Source: an uncultured Holophagaceae bacterium (GTDB taxonomy: Bacteria > Acidobacteriota > Holophagae > Holophagales > Holophagaceae). Taken from it: DNA of 51,203 nt. The stretch covers positions 1-51,203 of the forward strand of contig CAIOFF010000024.1 of assembly GCA_903857495.1 (NCBI GenBank), read 5' to 3'. A model generated the notes under the pieces. That model was not told the origin of the DNA and made no database searches. It saw only the letters and a list, made by a program, of their open reading frames with translations. The translations under genes were made by a program, and so were the position numbers. Each line of letters starts with the position of its first letter. Within the stretch, counting starts at the first letter, position 1. Shown one piece after another: positions 38,908-46,078 of the stretch.

Positions 38908-40017
38908 CTAGCCCTTCCCCTGCGCCTTCATCTCGACCATGCGCTTGGCCTCGCGGCGCAGCAGCTCGGGCACATTGCGGTCCTTCATCAGGAGCTTCAG
39001 GTCGCTCTCAAAGAGCCGCTTGAAGTGGGTCATGGCCACGGGGAGCGGCGTGCGGGGATTCATCACCAGCGCCTTGGTGATGGGGTATTTCTTCATCCAC
39101 TCGCGGCTGTTGGAGATGAGGCGGAGCACTTCCTCGTTGATGGTGCGCATCTGGGCGATGTGCGCGATCTCGCCTTCGGTGATGCGGCCGTTGCGCAGGA
39201 CGTTCACCTGGATGAGCCGGTTCGCCTCGCGGATGAGGAGGGTGCGCTCTTCCTTGCCGCCCTTGATGGCCAGCATGATCTTCTGGTTGGTGCTGAGCTT
39301 CGCCACGCGCTGGGTGACGGTGAGGTTGATCTCCACGCCCTCGTGATCCACCGGTGGCCGCAGGGCCAACAGCCGACGCTCGGCGGCCATCTCCTCGGTC
39401 TCCACCTCGGCTTCGGCCTCCTCGGGGGAGGGCGCCTTGGGCAGGGGCAGCTCCGCCCAGGCGCGATCCAGGCGCCCGGCCTCCACCTCGTCGATGATCG
39501 CCAGGCGGTCCTGCTTGACCTCCTCCGGGATGAGGCCCAGCACCTCGAAGCGGAACTCGTTGATGCGCCGCTTGATGACGTACTCGCCTTCGGGATGCTC
39601 TTCCAGGAGGTCGAGGATGCGCGGCCGCTGCAGCCAGAGCACCTGGTTGTTCAGCACGATCTCCAGCACCGAGCCCGGCAGGCTGGGGACGGAGGCTTCC
39701 ACGATCTCCGAGGTGATGGAGGGGTTCAGGAGGACCGTCTCGAGGAGCGCAGGTTCCTTGCGGTGGCAGAGGATCAGCTGCAAGGGGGCCGGCGGATCGA
39801 TGGCCTCGGCCAGTGCGCCCGCCAGCAGGGACTCCGGCATGGTCTCGAAGAAGGCCAGGGCCCGCTGCCGGTAGGGGCTCTCCTGCAGCCCGGCATGCGC
39901 CAGAGCCTGCAGCAGGTCCCGGGTGGGCAAGGGGAGGCTGCCCCCGACCAGGGCCATGACCATGGGTTCGGGCAGGGACCCCTGGAGGAAACGCTGGACG
40001 ATGGGATGGAGGGTCAT
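38908..40017 (-). CDS. Uncharacterised helical protein, 369 aa
   Basis: 369 aa, all-helical by pattern, no signal peptide or membrane helix. The N-terminal half is reminiscent of HEAT/leucine-rich-variant repeats with VLLNPSITSEIVEASVPSLPGSVLEIVLNNQVL and LLEEHPEGEYVIKRRINEF. An acidic linker (EEAEAEVETEEM, about residue 205) follows. The C-terminal half, TQRVAKLSTNQKIMLAIKGG through VMNPRTPLPVAMTHFKRL, is strongly patterned and looks like the conserved core. 'NP.T' elements (LLNPSIT, VMNPRTP) recur, a hallmark of alpha-repeat modules in which each unit tests a 'NP.tp..v' helix. Function unknown. It overlaps the RodZ-like gene by 4 nt and ends the operon. Confidence 0.75.
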   Translation of the reverse strand: MTLHPIVQRFLQGSLPEPMVMALVGGSLPLPTRDLLQALAHAGLQESPYRQRALAFFETMPESLLAGALAEAIDPPAPLQLILCHRKEPALLETVLLNPSITSEIVEASVPSLPGSVLEIVLNNQVLWLQRPRILDLLEEHPEGEYVIKRRINEFRFEVLGLIPEEVKQDRLAIIDEVEAGRLDRAWAELPLPKAPSPEEAEAEVETEEMAAERRLLALRPPVDHEGVEINLTVTQRVAKLSTNQKIMLAIKGGKEERTLLIREANRLIQVNVLRNGRITEGEIAHIAQMRTINEEVLRLISNSREWMKKYPITKALVMNPRTPLPVAMTHFKRLFESDLKLLMKDRNVPELLRREAKRMVEMKAQGKG

Positions 40018-40826
40018 GACTCGCCGCCTTCTTCATCATCATCCGGCACCGCAGGATCCTCCGGCAGCTCCGGTGCGACGGGCCGCAGCCAGCGGCCCTC
40101 CGCGTCGAAGCGGCCCGTCCAGGCCTGGCCGACACTCTGGCCATGGGCGATGCGACGGCCCGCCACCTCCACATTCACCACGCCCCCATTGTCCAGCACG
40201 AGGCTGAAGGGGCCTTTCACGCGCAGCCGCCAGGGCTCCGAGACCTGCAGGGCCCGGGCCTGGGGTGGGCCGCCTTCAGGCTCGATGCGCGCGCCGCAGG
40301 CGTCCATGACCCGGAGGCTGACCAGGATGCCCTGCTCGTCGATGGGGGCCTCGGGCAGCATTTCCCCCAGCACGGGATAGGCTGCGCTCGAGGGCGGTGG
40401 CGGGGGGGGCAGCGACAGCTTGGGCAGGGTCCCGAGGCGGCTGCTGGCGGCCTTGCGGCCGAGGCTGGGACCGGGCACCACCAGCCACAGCACCACCAGC
40501 ACCGACGCGCCGGTCAGCGCGCCCATCACCAGCCGCTCGAGCCGCTCGCGCCGGGGATCCGGGGGTTCCAGCTCCTGCACGCCCGGCACGACCTGGAAGG
40601 CCCCGGTGTGGGACTCCAGGTCCACGCCCAGGCGCTCAGCCAGCTGCCGGGCCAGCGGCCGCGCCCGCCCCGGCGGCAGGGAGGACCAGTCATCGCCCTC
40701 GATGGCGTCCAGGTGCCGCAGGGGCAGCTTGAGCTCCAGGGCCAGGGCCTCCCGGCTGAGGCCTTTCGCTTCGCGTGCCTGCTGCAGCAGGTGGCCGACC
40801 GTGGCCTCTTCCAGCATCAGGCCCAT
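40014..40826 (-). CDS. RodZ-like protein: cytoplasmic HTH, one TM helix, C-terminal beta domain
   Basis: 270 aa. N-terminal Cro/C1-type HTH (about 8-75): VGHLLQQAREAKGLSREALALELKLPLRHLDAIEGDDWSSLPPG, ending in RPLARQLAERLGVD as in RodZ. One transmembrane helix (about 105-123, VMGALTGASVLVVLWLVVPG). A Pro-rich stretch (SLPPPPPPSS) leads to a C-terminal beta domain (ILVSLRVMDACGARIE... FSLVLDNGGVVNVEVAGRRIAHGQSVGQAWTGRF), the DUF4115-like RodZ domain. RodZ links MreB to the cell-wall elongation machinery. Two readings are possible: cell-shape protein, or membrane-bound regulator. The operon (NtrC-like, MoxR, 369-aa protein) is not the usual rodZ context. Confidence 0.8.
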   Translation of the reverse strand: MGLMLEEATVGHLLQQAREAKGLSREALALELKLPLRHLDAIEGDDWSSLPPGRARPLARQLAERLGVDLESHTGAFQVVPGVQELEPPDPRRERLERLVMGALTGASVLVVLWLVVPGPSLGRKAASSRLGTLPKLSLPPPPPPSSAAYPVLGEMLPEAPIDEQGILVSLRVMDACGARIEPEGGPPQARALQVSEPWRLRVKGPFSLVLDNGGVVNVEVAGRRIAHGQSVGQAWTGRFDAEGRWLRPVAPELPEDPAVPDDDEEGGES

Positions 40827-41785
40827 CCCACAGGCAGGTCCTTCAGCATCCGCGCCAGCTGCTCGCGCCGCTCGCTGCGGTTGAGGCGGCGGTCATCCAG
40901 GCTGCCCCGGTGGGCCATGGTGTCCGCGAGGGTGTCCTGCAGATCGTCGGGTGTGAGGAAGTCCCGGCCGTCCAGCCAGGCCTCTGCCTGGGCCAGGGCC
41001 AGCCAGTGCTTGGCGGCCCGAGTGGAGCAGAACCCGCCGCCCGCCCGGATGTGGCTGACCATCCGCTCGACATAATCCAACACGGCCTCGGCCACCCGCA
41101 CCTGCCGGACGGCCGCCCGGGCCTGCCGCCAGCCGTCGAGGTCCAGGACCGGCACGAGGGAATCCAGCCGCTCGGCGCCGGCCTCGCCCGTGAGGATGCG
41201 GCGCTCGGCCGCGCGGTCGGGATAGCCCAGGTGGATCGTGCAGGAGAAGCGGTCCAGCTGGCTCTCCGGCAGAGGGAAGGTGCCCGCGTGGTCCAGGGGA
41301 TTCTGAGTGGCGATGACGAAGAAGGGATCGGGCAGGCGGTGGGTGCTGCGGTCCAGGGTGACCTGGCCCTCCACCATGGCCTCGAGCATGGCGCTCTGGG
41401 TCTTGGGACCGATGCGGTTCAGCTCGTCCAGCAGCAGCACGTGGCAGAACACCGGTCCCGGCTGGAACCGGAAGGTCTGCTCCTTGGCATCCCAGAGGTG
41501 CACGCCCAGCAGGTCCGATGGCAGCAGGTCATTGGTGCCCTGGACGCGCTGGAAGCTGCCGCCCAGGATGCGGGACAGGCCCTTGGCCAGGGTGGTCTTG
41601 CCCACGCCGGGCAGGTCCTCCAGCAGCACGTGGCCCCCGGCGAGCATGGCCGCGAAGGCACGCCGGACCTGGGTCTCCTTGCCCACCACCACCGCCTGCA
41701 GCGCCGCCAACCCGGCCCGGGCCGCCGGCCGCACCGGGTCCGGATCGCGCACGTGCGGAACGAGGATGGGCGGGGGCTGGGTCAT
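40817..41785 (-). CDS. MoxR-family AAA+ ATPase
   Basis: 322 aa. Walker A GGHVLLEDLPGVGKTTLAKGLSR (Lys-Thr in place), then FQRVQGTNDLLPSDLLGVHLWD, Walker B HVLLLDELNRIGPKTQSAMLEAM, sensor 1 FFVIATQNPLDHAGTFPLPESQLDRF, and a sensor 2 helix near GGFCSTRAAKHWLALAQAEAWLDGRDFLTPDD. MoxR ATPases act as chaperones for maturing metal enzymes or membrane complexes, usually together with a VWA-domain or DUF58 partner. No such partner is present here. Overlaps the RodZ-like gene by 10 nt and the NtrC-like gene by 4 nt, so the three are translationally coupled. Confidence 0.92.
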   Translation of the reverse strand: MTQPPPILVPHVRDPDPVRPAARAGLAALQAVVVGKETQVRRAFAAMLAGGHVLLEDLPGVGKTTLAKGLSRILGGSFQRVQGTNDLLPSDLLGVHLWDAKEQTFRFQPGPVFCHVLLLDELNRIGPKTQSAMLEAMVEGQVTLDRSTHRLPDPFFVIATQNPLDHAGTFPLPESQLDRFSCTIHLGYPDRAAERRILTGEAGAERLDSLVPVLDLDGWRQARAAVRQVRVAEAVLDYVERMVSHIRAGGGFCSTRAAKHWLALAQAEAWLDGRDFLTPDDLQDTLADTMAHRGSLDDRRLNRSERREQLARMLKDLPVGWA

Positions 41786-43038
41786 GGCGCCTTTCGGGGA
41801 AGGGGACCTTCTCCATCTTCCAGAGAGATGCCATGGTCCCGCAAGCGCTGGGCCAGGGTGCGGACCGTCAGCCCCAGGGCCTCCGCCGCCCGGGGCAGGT
41901 CGCCCTGGGCCTCGGCCAGCTGGCGCTGCAGCAGCTGGGCCTCGGCGGATCGGGCCACGGCCTTCAGCATGGTCTCCAGGTCGGCTCGCTCCGGCCAGGG
42001 GAGACAGAGCGGTGCGGCGCCCCCCAGCCTCAGCTCAGGAAAGGCGCGGAGCGCCCGGCCATCGCTAGTGCGCAGGGTCTGTTCCACCAGGGCCTCCAGC
42101 TCGCGCACATTGCCGGGCCAGGGGTGGTCGAGCAGCTGCTTCTCGGCGGAGCGCTCCAGCCAGGGGGCGGGCCTGCCCTCCCGGCGGCTGCCCCGTTCCA
42201 GCAGGAGCCGGACAAGGGTCAGCAGGTCCTCCCGGCGCTCGCGCAGGGGCGGCACCCGCAGCTCCAGGGAACCCAGCCGCCCGGCCAGCTCGGGTGGCAG
42301 GGAGCCCTCGGGATCGATGCCGCCCATCCAGGCGACCTGCTGTCCAGGTGGGCTGTCCATGGCCCGGGCCAGACCCCCTGTGGCCTCGGGAGAGAGGAAG
42401 TCCAGGCCGCCCAGGTAGAGGCTGCCGCCCCGCAGGAGAGTCAGCAACTGCGGCTCGGGCCCCTCGGGCCCCAGGGTCGCGGCGGACAGGCTCCGGTAGG
42501 GAGCCTCGGGGTGGCGCAGGACGTGGAGGCGGCGGGCACAGCGCTCCCGGCCCGCCCCGCGCTCACCCCGGAACAGCAGCGGCAGCAAGGTCCCGGCGGC
42601 CTGGGCCAGGGCGGCCTCCAGGGCCTGCATGGCTGGGCTGTGGGCCACCCAGAGCTCGCCAGGATCCGGCGGCGGAGCCCCCACCAGGACATGGAGCCGG
42701 TCCAGCAGCGCCAGGAACACGTCCAGGTCGAAGGGCTTGGGCAGGAAGTCGTCGGCACCCAGCCGCATGGCCTCCACGATGTCCTTGGGCTCGCCGAAGG
42801 CCGACATCAGCACCACCCGGAGGCCGGGCTGCAGCCGACGGGCCCGGCGGATGAGCTCGAGGCCACTCATGCCTGGCAGCCGCAGGTCCGTGACCAGCAC
42901 CTGGAAAGGCCGGGCCTGCAGCTCGCGCAGCGCCTCCTGGGGATCGGCCACCGCCTGCACAGTCCAGACCGAGCCTTCCAGCGCCTGCGCCAGCAGGCGG
43001 CGGAAACTGTCCTTGTCCTCGACCAGCAGAAGGTGCAT
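41782..43038 (-). CDS. NtrC-type response regulator with a degenerate AAA+ domain
   Basis: 418 aa. Receiver domain (about 1-118): LLLVEDKDSFRRLL, phospho-acceptor Asp51 in VLVTDLRLPGMSGLEL, then VVLMSAFGE (Thr/Ser switch position) and FLPKPFD (Lys). The AAA+ region (about 130-350) is degenerate. Walker A is GERGAGRERC (family GESGTGKE), so the Lys is replaced by Arg; the GAFTGA loop that contacts sigma-54 is missing; Walker B 'GTLFLDEi' has become GGSLYLGGLDFL, losing the Asp-Glu. Later motifs PPLRERREDLLTLVRLLL and HPWPGNVRELEALVEQ are kept, and a Fis-type HTH (about 385-410, GDLPRAAEALGLTVRTLAQRLRDHGI) follows. It should bind DNA but not hydrolyse ATP or activate sigma-54. First gene of the operon. 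Confidence 0.9.
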   Translation of the reverse strand: MHLLLVEDKDSFRRLLAQALEGSVWTVQAVADPQEALRELQARPFQVLVTDLRLPGMSGLELIRRARRLQPGLRVVLMSAFGEPKDIVEAMRLGADDFLPKPFDLDVFLALLDRLHVLVGAPPPDPGELWVAHSPAMQALEAALAQAAGTLLPLLFRGERGAGRERCARRLHVLRHPEAPYRSLSAATLGPEGPEPQLLTLLRGGSLYLGGLDFLSPEATGGLARAMDSPPGQQVAWMGGIDPEGSLPPELAGRLGSLELRVPPLRERREDLLTLVRLLLERGSRREGRPAPWLERSAEKQLLDHPWPGNVRELEALVEQTLRTSDGRALRAFPELRLGGAAPLCLPWPERADLETMLKAVARSAEAQLLQRQLAEAQGDLPRAAEALGLTVRTLAQRLRDHGISLEDGEGPLPRKAP

Positions 43039-43078
43039 GGCATAAAGCTATCAGCTATCGGCTTTCAGCTGTCGGCGG

Positions 43079-44479
43079 TCAGAGCTCGGCGGGCAGGCCG
43101 CCGCAGTCGGCGATGAAGCGCTGGGTCTGGGCTGCTGCCTGGGCCTCGAAGAGGGCGGCGCCGGCCACCACCTGGAGCCCCGCCTCCCGGGCCCAGTTGG
43201 CGAAGGCGGTGTCCTCCTTGTAGATCCACTCCACAGCCCACCGGCAGGTGGGCCTGGCGGCCGCCAGGAGCTCCGGAAAGGGCGCGGGATCCTCCGGGGC
43301 CATGCCGAGGCTGGTGGCCTGCACGAGGCCCACCGGGCCGAAGGCGGCCACCTGCGCCGCGGTGGCGGGGGCAAGGCGGGACACCTGCAGAACAGGCCGC
43401 CCCGAGGCCTCCAGCAGGGCCTGGCTGGTGCGGGCCACGCCGCCGGAGCCCAGGACGAGGACGGGTCCGGGGGCCAGCTGGGAGAGGGCCGCTCCGAAGG
43501 CCTCGGCATCCGTGTTGGCGCCCTGCCAGGGCTCCCCGGGCGCACGCCGCCAGAGGGTGTTCAGGGGCCCTTCCAGGCCCAGCGCCGCGGGGAGGGTGAG
43601 CTTCAGCGGCGCCGTGATACTCAGGCCCAGCACACCGAGGGCCTCCAGGGCTTCCACGGCCTCGCCCGCCTCGCCGCAGAGCAGCGGCAGGTAGAGCAGG
43701 TCCTTCAGCGCCCGCTGGAAGCGCGGGTTGTGGAAGGCGGGCCCCCGCGAGTGCAGCACCGGCTCGCCGATCACCCCGCAGAGGCCGTAGCCCGGATGGA
43801 GCCGCGCGCAGCGCCACTCGCGCAGGAGGGAGAGGGGCAGCTGGCCCGGCGCGGCGGGAGGGCCGTCGTCCGGGGCCGCGAAGGTGAAGGCGCCGCCCCA
43901 GGCGGCCTGCAGGGCCCGGCTGGGCAGCCCCTTGGGACCCATCAGGAAGGCCGCCAGGACCAGACCGTGGTCCCGGGCCCAGGCCAGGGGCGCGCGGAGG
44001 CGGCCGCTGTCGCCCAACCGGGCCGCCCAGCCCACCCACTTGTAGGCGTCCCCGTCCGGCAGGTCGCGCAGGCGCTCCTCCAGGTCGAAGACCCCGGGCG
44101 CCACATGGACCGACCGCAGCAGGCGGACGTGGGTGCGGGCGGCCTGGATCTCCGGCGGGATGGGCAGCTCCCACTCCAAGTCCAGCCAGGCGGGCCGCCC
44201 CTTGAGGGCCTGGACCAGACGGGCCAGGCGGCCGGCCTCATCCGCATCAGGCCAGCGGCCCCCCTCGGAGACCCGCCGGCAGGTGACCAGGCAGCGCCGC
44301 TTCAGGGCATCCACCATGGCCTCAGGATCCTTCTCAGGAAACAGGTCCAGGCGCAGCTCCGGCAGGGCGTCGTCGCCCAGGCGCCGGGCACAGGCCCGCG
44401 CCGAGTCCCAGTCCGCATGGGTCAGGGTCACGAGGTGGAAGGGAAGGTGGCTCACGGCAGTCGATCCGGAAAAGGCCAT
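43079..44479 (-). CDS. aroDE: AroD-AroE fusion: type I 3-dehydroquinate dehydratase and shikimate dehydrogenase
   Basis: 466 aa from ATG 44479 (MAFSGSTAVSHLPFHLV); an upstream in-frame start would add 39 unsupported residues. Residues ~1-215: type I DHQ dehydratase with LEWELP (Glu), LLRSVHVAPGVF (catalytic His) and DAYKWVGWAARLGDSG (Schiff-base Lys). Residues ~220-466: shikimate dehydrogenase with CGVIGEPVLHSRGPAFHNPRF, LGVLGLSITAPLKL (Lys of the K-D pair), the NADP loop GPVLVLGSGGVARTSQALL, TSLGM, and a C-terminal Gln near FEAQAAAQTQRF. The two enzymes catalyse successive steps of the shikimate pathway. The arrangement is known from plants and some bacteria. Motif spacing looks complete, so it is probably bifunctional. 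Confidence 0.9.
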   Translation of the reverse strand: MAFSGSTAVSHLPFHLVTLTHADWDSARACARRLGDDALPELRLDLFPEKDPEAMVDALKRRCLVTCRRVSEGGRWPDADEAGRLARLVQALKGRPAWLDLEWELPIPPEIQAARTHVRLLRSVHVAPGVFDLEERLRDLPDGDAYKWVGWAARLGDSGRLRAPLAWARDHGLVLAAFLMGPKGLPSRALQAAWGGAFTFAAPDDGPPAAPGQLPLSLLREWRCARLHPGYGLCGVIGEPVLHSRGPAFHNPRFQRALKDLLYLPLLCGEAGEAVEALEALGVLGLSITAPLKLTLPAALGLEGPLNTLWRRAPGEPWQGANTDAEAFGAALSQLAPGPVLVLGSGGVARTSQALLEASGRPVLQVSRLAPATAAQVAAFGPVGLVQATSLGMAPEDPAPFPELLAAARPTCRWAVEWIYKEDTAFANWAREAGLQVVAGAALFEAQAAAQTQRFIADCGGLPAEL

Positions 44480-44637
44480 CCTACCCTTCCCCGGGGCCGG
44501 TTGGCCCGTGAATCCCCTCCGGGCGAGCCAGGGCGGCCACTCCAAACCCTTGGCAGTGGAATGGTTTTTCAACTTCCAAAAGGGTGACCAGCCCATTCAC
44601 GATGATTACATCTGCTATTAATTAAAGCATCACCGAT

Positions 44638-44656
44638 CCGGTGGTCAGACCACCGG
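44638..44656 (+). promoter_or_regulatory. Stem-loop in the dcu 5' leader
   Basis: CCGGTGGT (44638-44645), loop CAG, ACCACCGG (44649-44656), a perfect 8-bp hairpin ending 13 nt before the AAGGAG ribosome-binding site of the dcu gene. It could affect translation or mRNA stability. No U-tract, so it is not a terminator. Confidence 0.5.
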
Positions 44657-44681
44657 GTTCTGCTCCCAAGGAGAGTGCCCT

Positions 44682-46016
44682 ATGTCCCCCGCCTTGATGT
44701 TCTGGATCCAATTTGTGCTCGTCCTGGGCGCCATCCTGATCGGCATCCGCAAGGGCGGGGTCGCCCTGGGGCTCATCGGCGGCCTCGGTGTGGCGGTGCT
44801 GGTCTTCGGGTTCCGGGTGGCGCCGGGCACGCCCCCCATCGACGTGATGCTGATCATTCTGGCCGTGGTGACCGCCTCGGCGACCCTGCAGGTCTCGGGC
44901 GGCCTCGACTACCTGGTGCAGCTGACTGAGCGCCTGCTGCGCGCCCACCCCAAATACGTGACCATCCTCGCCCCGCTCTCCACCTTCTTCCTCACGGTCT
45001 GCGTTGGCACCGGCCACGCGGTCTACGCGCTGCTGCCGGTCATCTCCGACGTGGCCCTGAAGACCCGCATCCGGCCCGAGCGGCCCATGGCCATCTCCAG
45101 CGTCGCCTCCCAGATGGGCATCACGGCCAGCCCCGTGGCGGCCGCGGTCACCACCTTCCTGGCCATGGCTGCCAAGAACGGCCATCCCGTGGGCCTCTTC
45201 GACATCATCCGCATCACCCTGCCCGCGGGCATCATCGGCGTGCTGGTGGCGGCGGCCTGGAGCTTCAACCGTGGCCTCGACCTCGACAAGGATCCCGAGT
45301 ACCTCGAGCGCCTGAAGGACCCTGACTTCGCCAAGGGCCTGGACGCCAACGTCACCACCCTGGACAAGGTGATCCCCACCTCGGCCAAGCTCTCGGTGGC
45401 CATCTTCTTCGCGGGCGTGCTGGCCATCATCCTGGTGGCCATGAAGCCCGGCCTGCTGCCCCTGGTAAACGGCAAGCCCGTGCCCATGACCACCGTGGTG
45501 CAGATGGTCATGCTGGCCTTCGGCAGCTTCATCCTCTTCGCCACCAAGGTGAAGGCCCCCGAGATCGCCCGCTCCAGCGTCTTCATCGCGGGCATGATCG
45601 CCGTTGTCTCCATCTTCGGCATCGCCTGGATGAGCGAGACCTTCATCAAGGCCAACGAGAGCTACCTCATCGCCAACATCAAGACCATGGTGCAGATGGC
45701 CCCCTGGACCTTCGCCCTCGCCATGTTCGCCGTGTCCGCCTTCGTGAAGAGCCAAGCCGCCACGCTCACCATCATGCTGCCCTTCGGCTATGCGCTGGGC
45801 CTGCCCACGCCCCTGCTGCTGAGCCTGATCCCCGCCAGCTACGCCTACTTCTTCTTCGCCTTCTACCCCAGCGACCTGGCCGCCATCAACATGGACCGCA
45901 CGGGCACCACGCGGATCGGCAAGTATCTCCTCAACCACAGCTTCATGATCCCCGGCCTCATCGGCGTCGGCACCTCCACCGTCGTCGCCTACGGCCTGTC
46001 GAAGCTCTTCGCCTGA
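44682..46016 (+). CDS. Anaerobic C4-dicarboxylate transporter, DcuA/DcuB family
   Basis: 444 aa with about ten transmembrane helices. FVLVLGAILIGIRKGGVALGLIGGLGVAVLVFGF and APGTPPIDVMLIILAVVTASATLQVSGGLDYLVQL are typical of DcuA/B, as are TGHAVYALLPVISDVALKTRIRPERPMAISSVASQMGITASPVAAAV and FFFAFYPSDLAAINMDRTGTTRIGKYLLNHSFMIPGL. Exchanges fumarate, malate, aspartate and succinate across the inner membrane. The strong ribosome-binding site AAGGAG follows a hairpin. Diverges from aroDE. A perfect 16-bp terminator stem follows. DcuA versus DcuB cannot be decided by eye. Confidence 0.93.
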   Translation: MSPALMFWIQFVLVLGAILIGIRKGGVALGLIGGLGVAVLVFGFRVAPGTPPIDVMLIILAVVTASATLQVSGGLDYLVQLTERLLRAHPKYVTILAPLSTFFLTVCVGTGHAVYALLPVISDVALKTRIRPERPMAISSVASQMGITASPVAAAVTTFLAMAAKNGHPVGLFDIIRITLPAGIIGVLVAAAWSFNRGLDLDKDPEYLERLKDPDFAKGLDANVTTLDKVIPTSAKLSVAIFFAGVLAIILVAMKPGLLPLVNGKPVPMTTVVQMVMLAFGSFILFATKVKAPEIARSSVFIAGMIAVVSIFGIAWMSETFIKANESYLIANIKTMVQMAPWTFALAMFAVSAFVKSQAATLTIMLPFGYALGLPTPLLLSLIPASYAYFFFAFYPSDLAAINMDRTGTTRIGKYLLNHSFMIPGLIGVGTSTVVAYGLSKLFA

Positions 46017-46028
46017 GCCCTTGCACCG

Positions 46029-46066
46029 CACGAAAAAGCCCCGCTCATTGGCGGGGCTTTTTCGTG
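46029..46066. terminator. Bidirectional terminator between dcu and the DASS transporter
   Basis: CACGAAAAAGCCCCGC (46029-46044), loop TCATTG, GCGGGGCTTTTTCGTG (46051-46066). Perfect 16-bp stem with an A-tract on one side and a T-tract on the other, between convergent genes. Confidence 0.93.
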
Positions 46067-46078
46067 TTTGAGGAGCGA

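Noticed and set aside
44550-44566. Sigma-54-like -24/-12 element before dcu
   Set aside because: TTGGCA with GG at 44552-44553 is present, but the -12 GC is GT and the TTGC block reads TGGT. Not enough to support a sigma-54 promoter.
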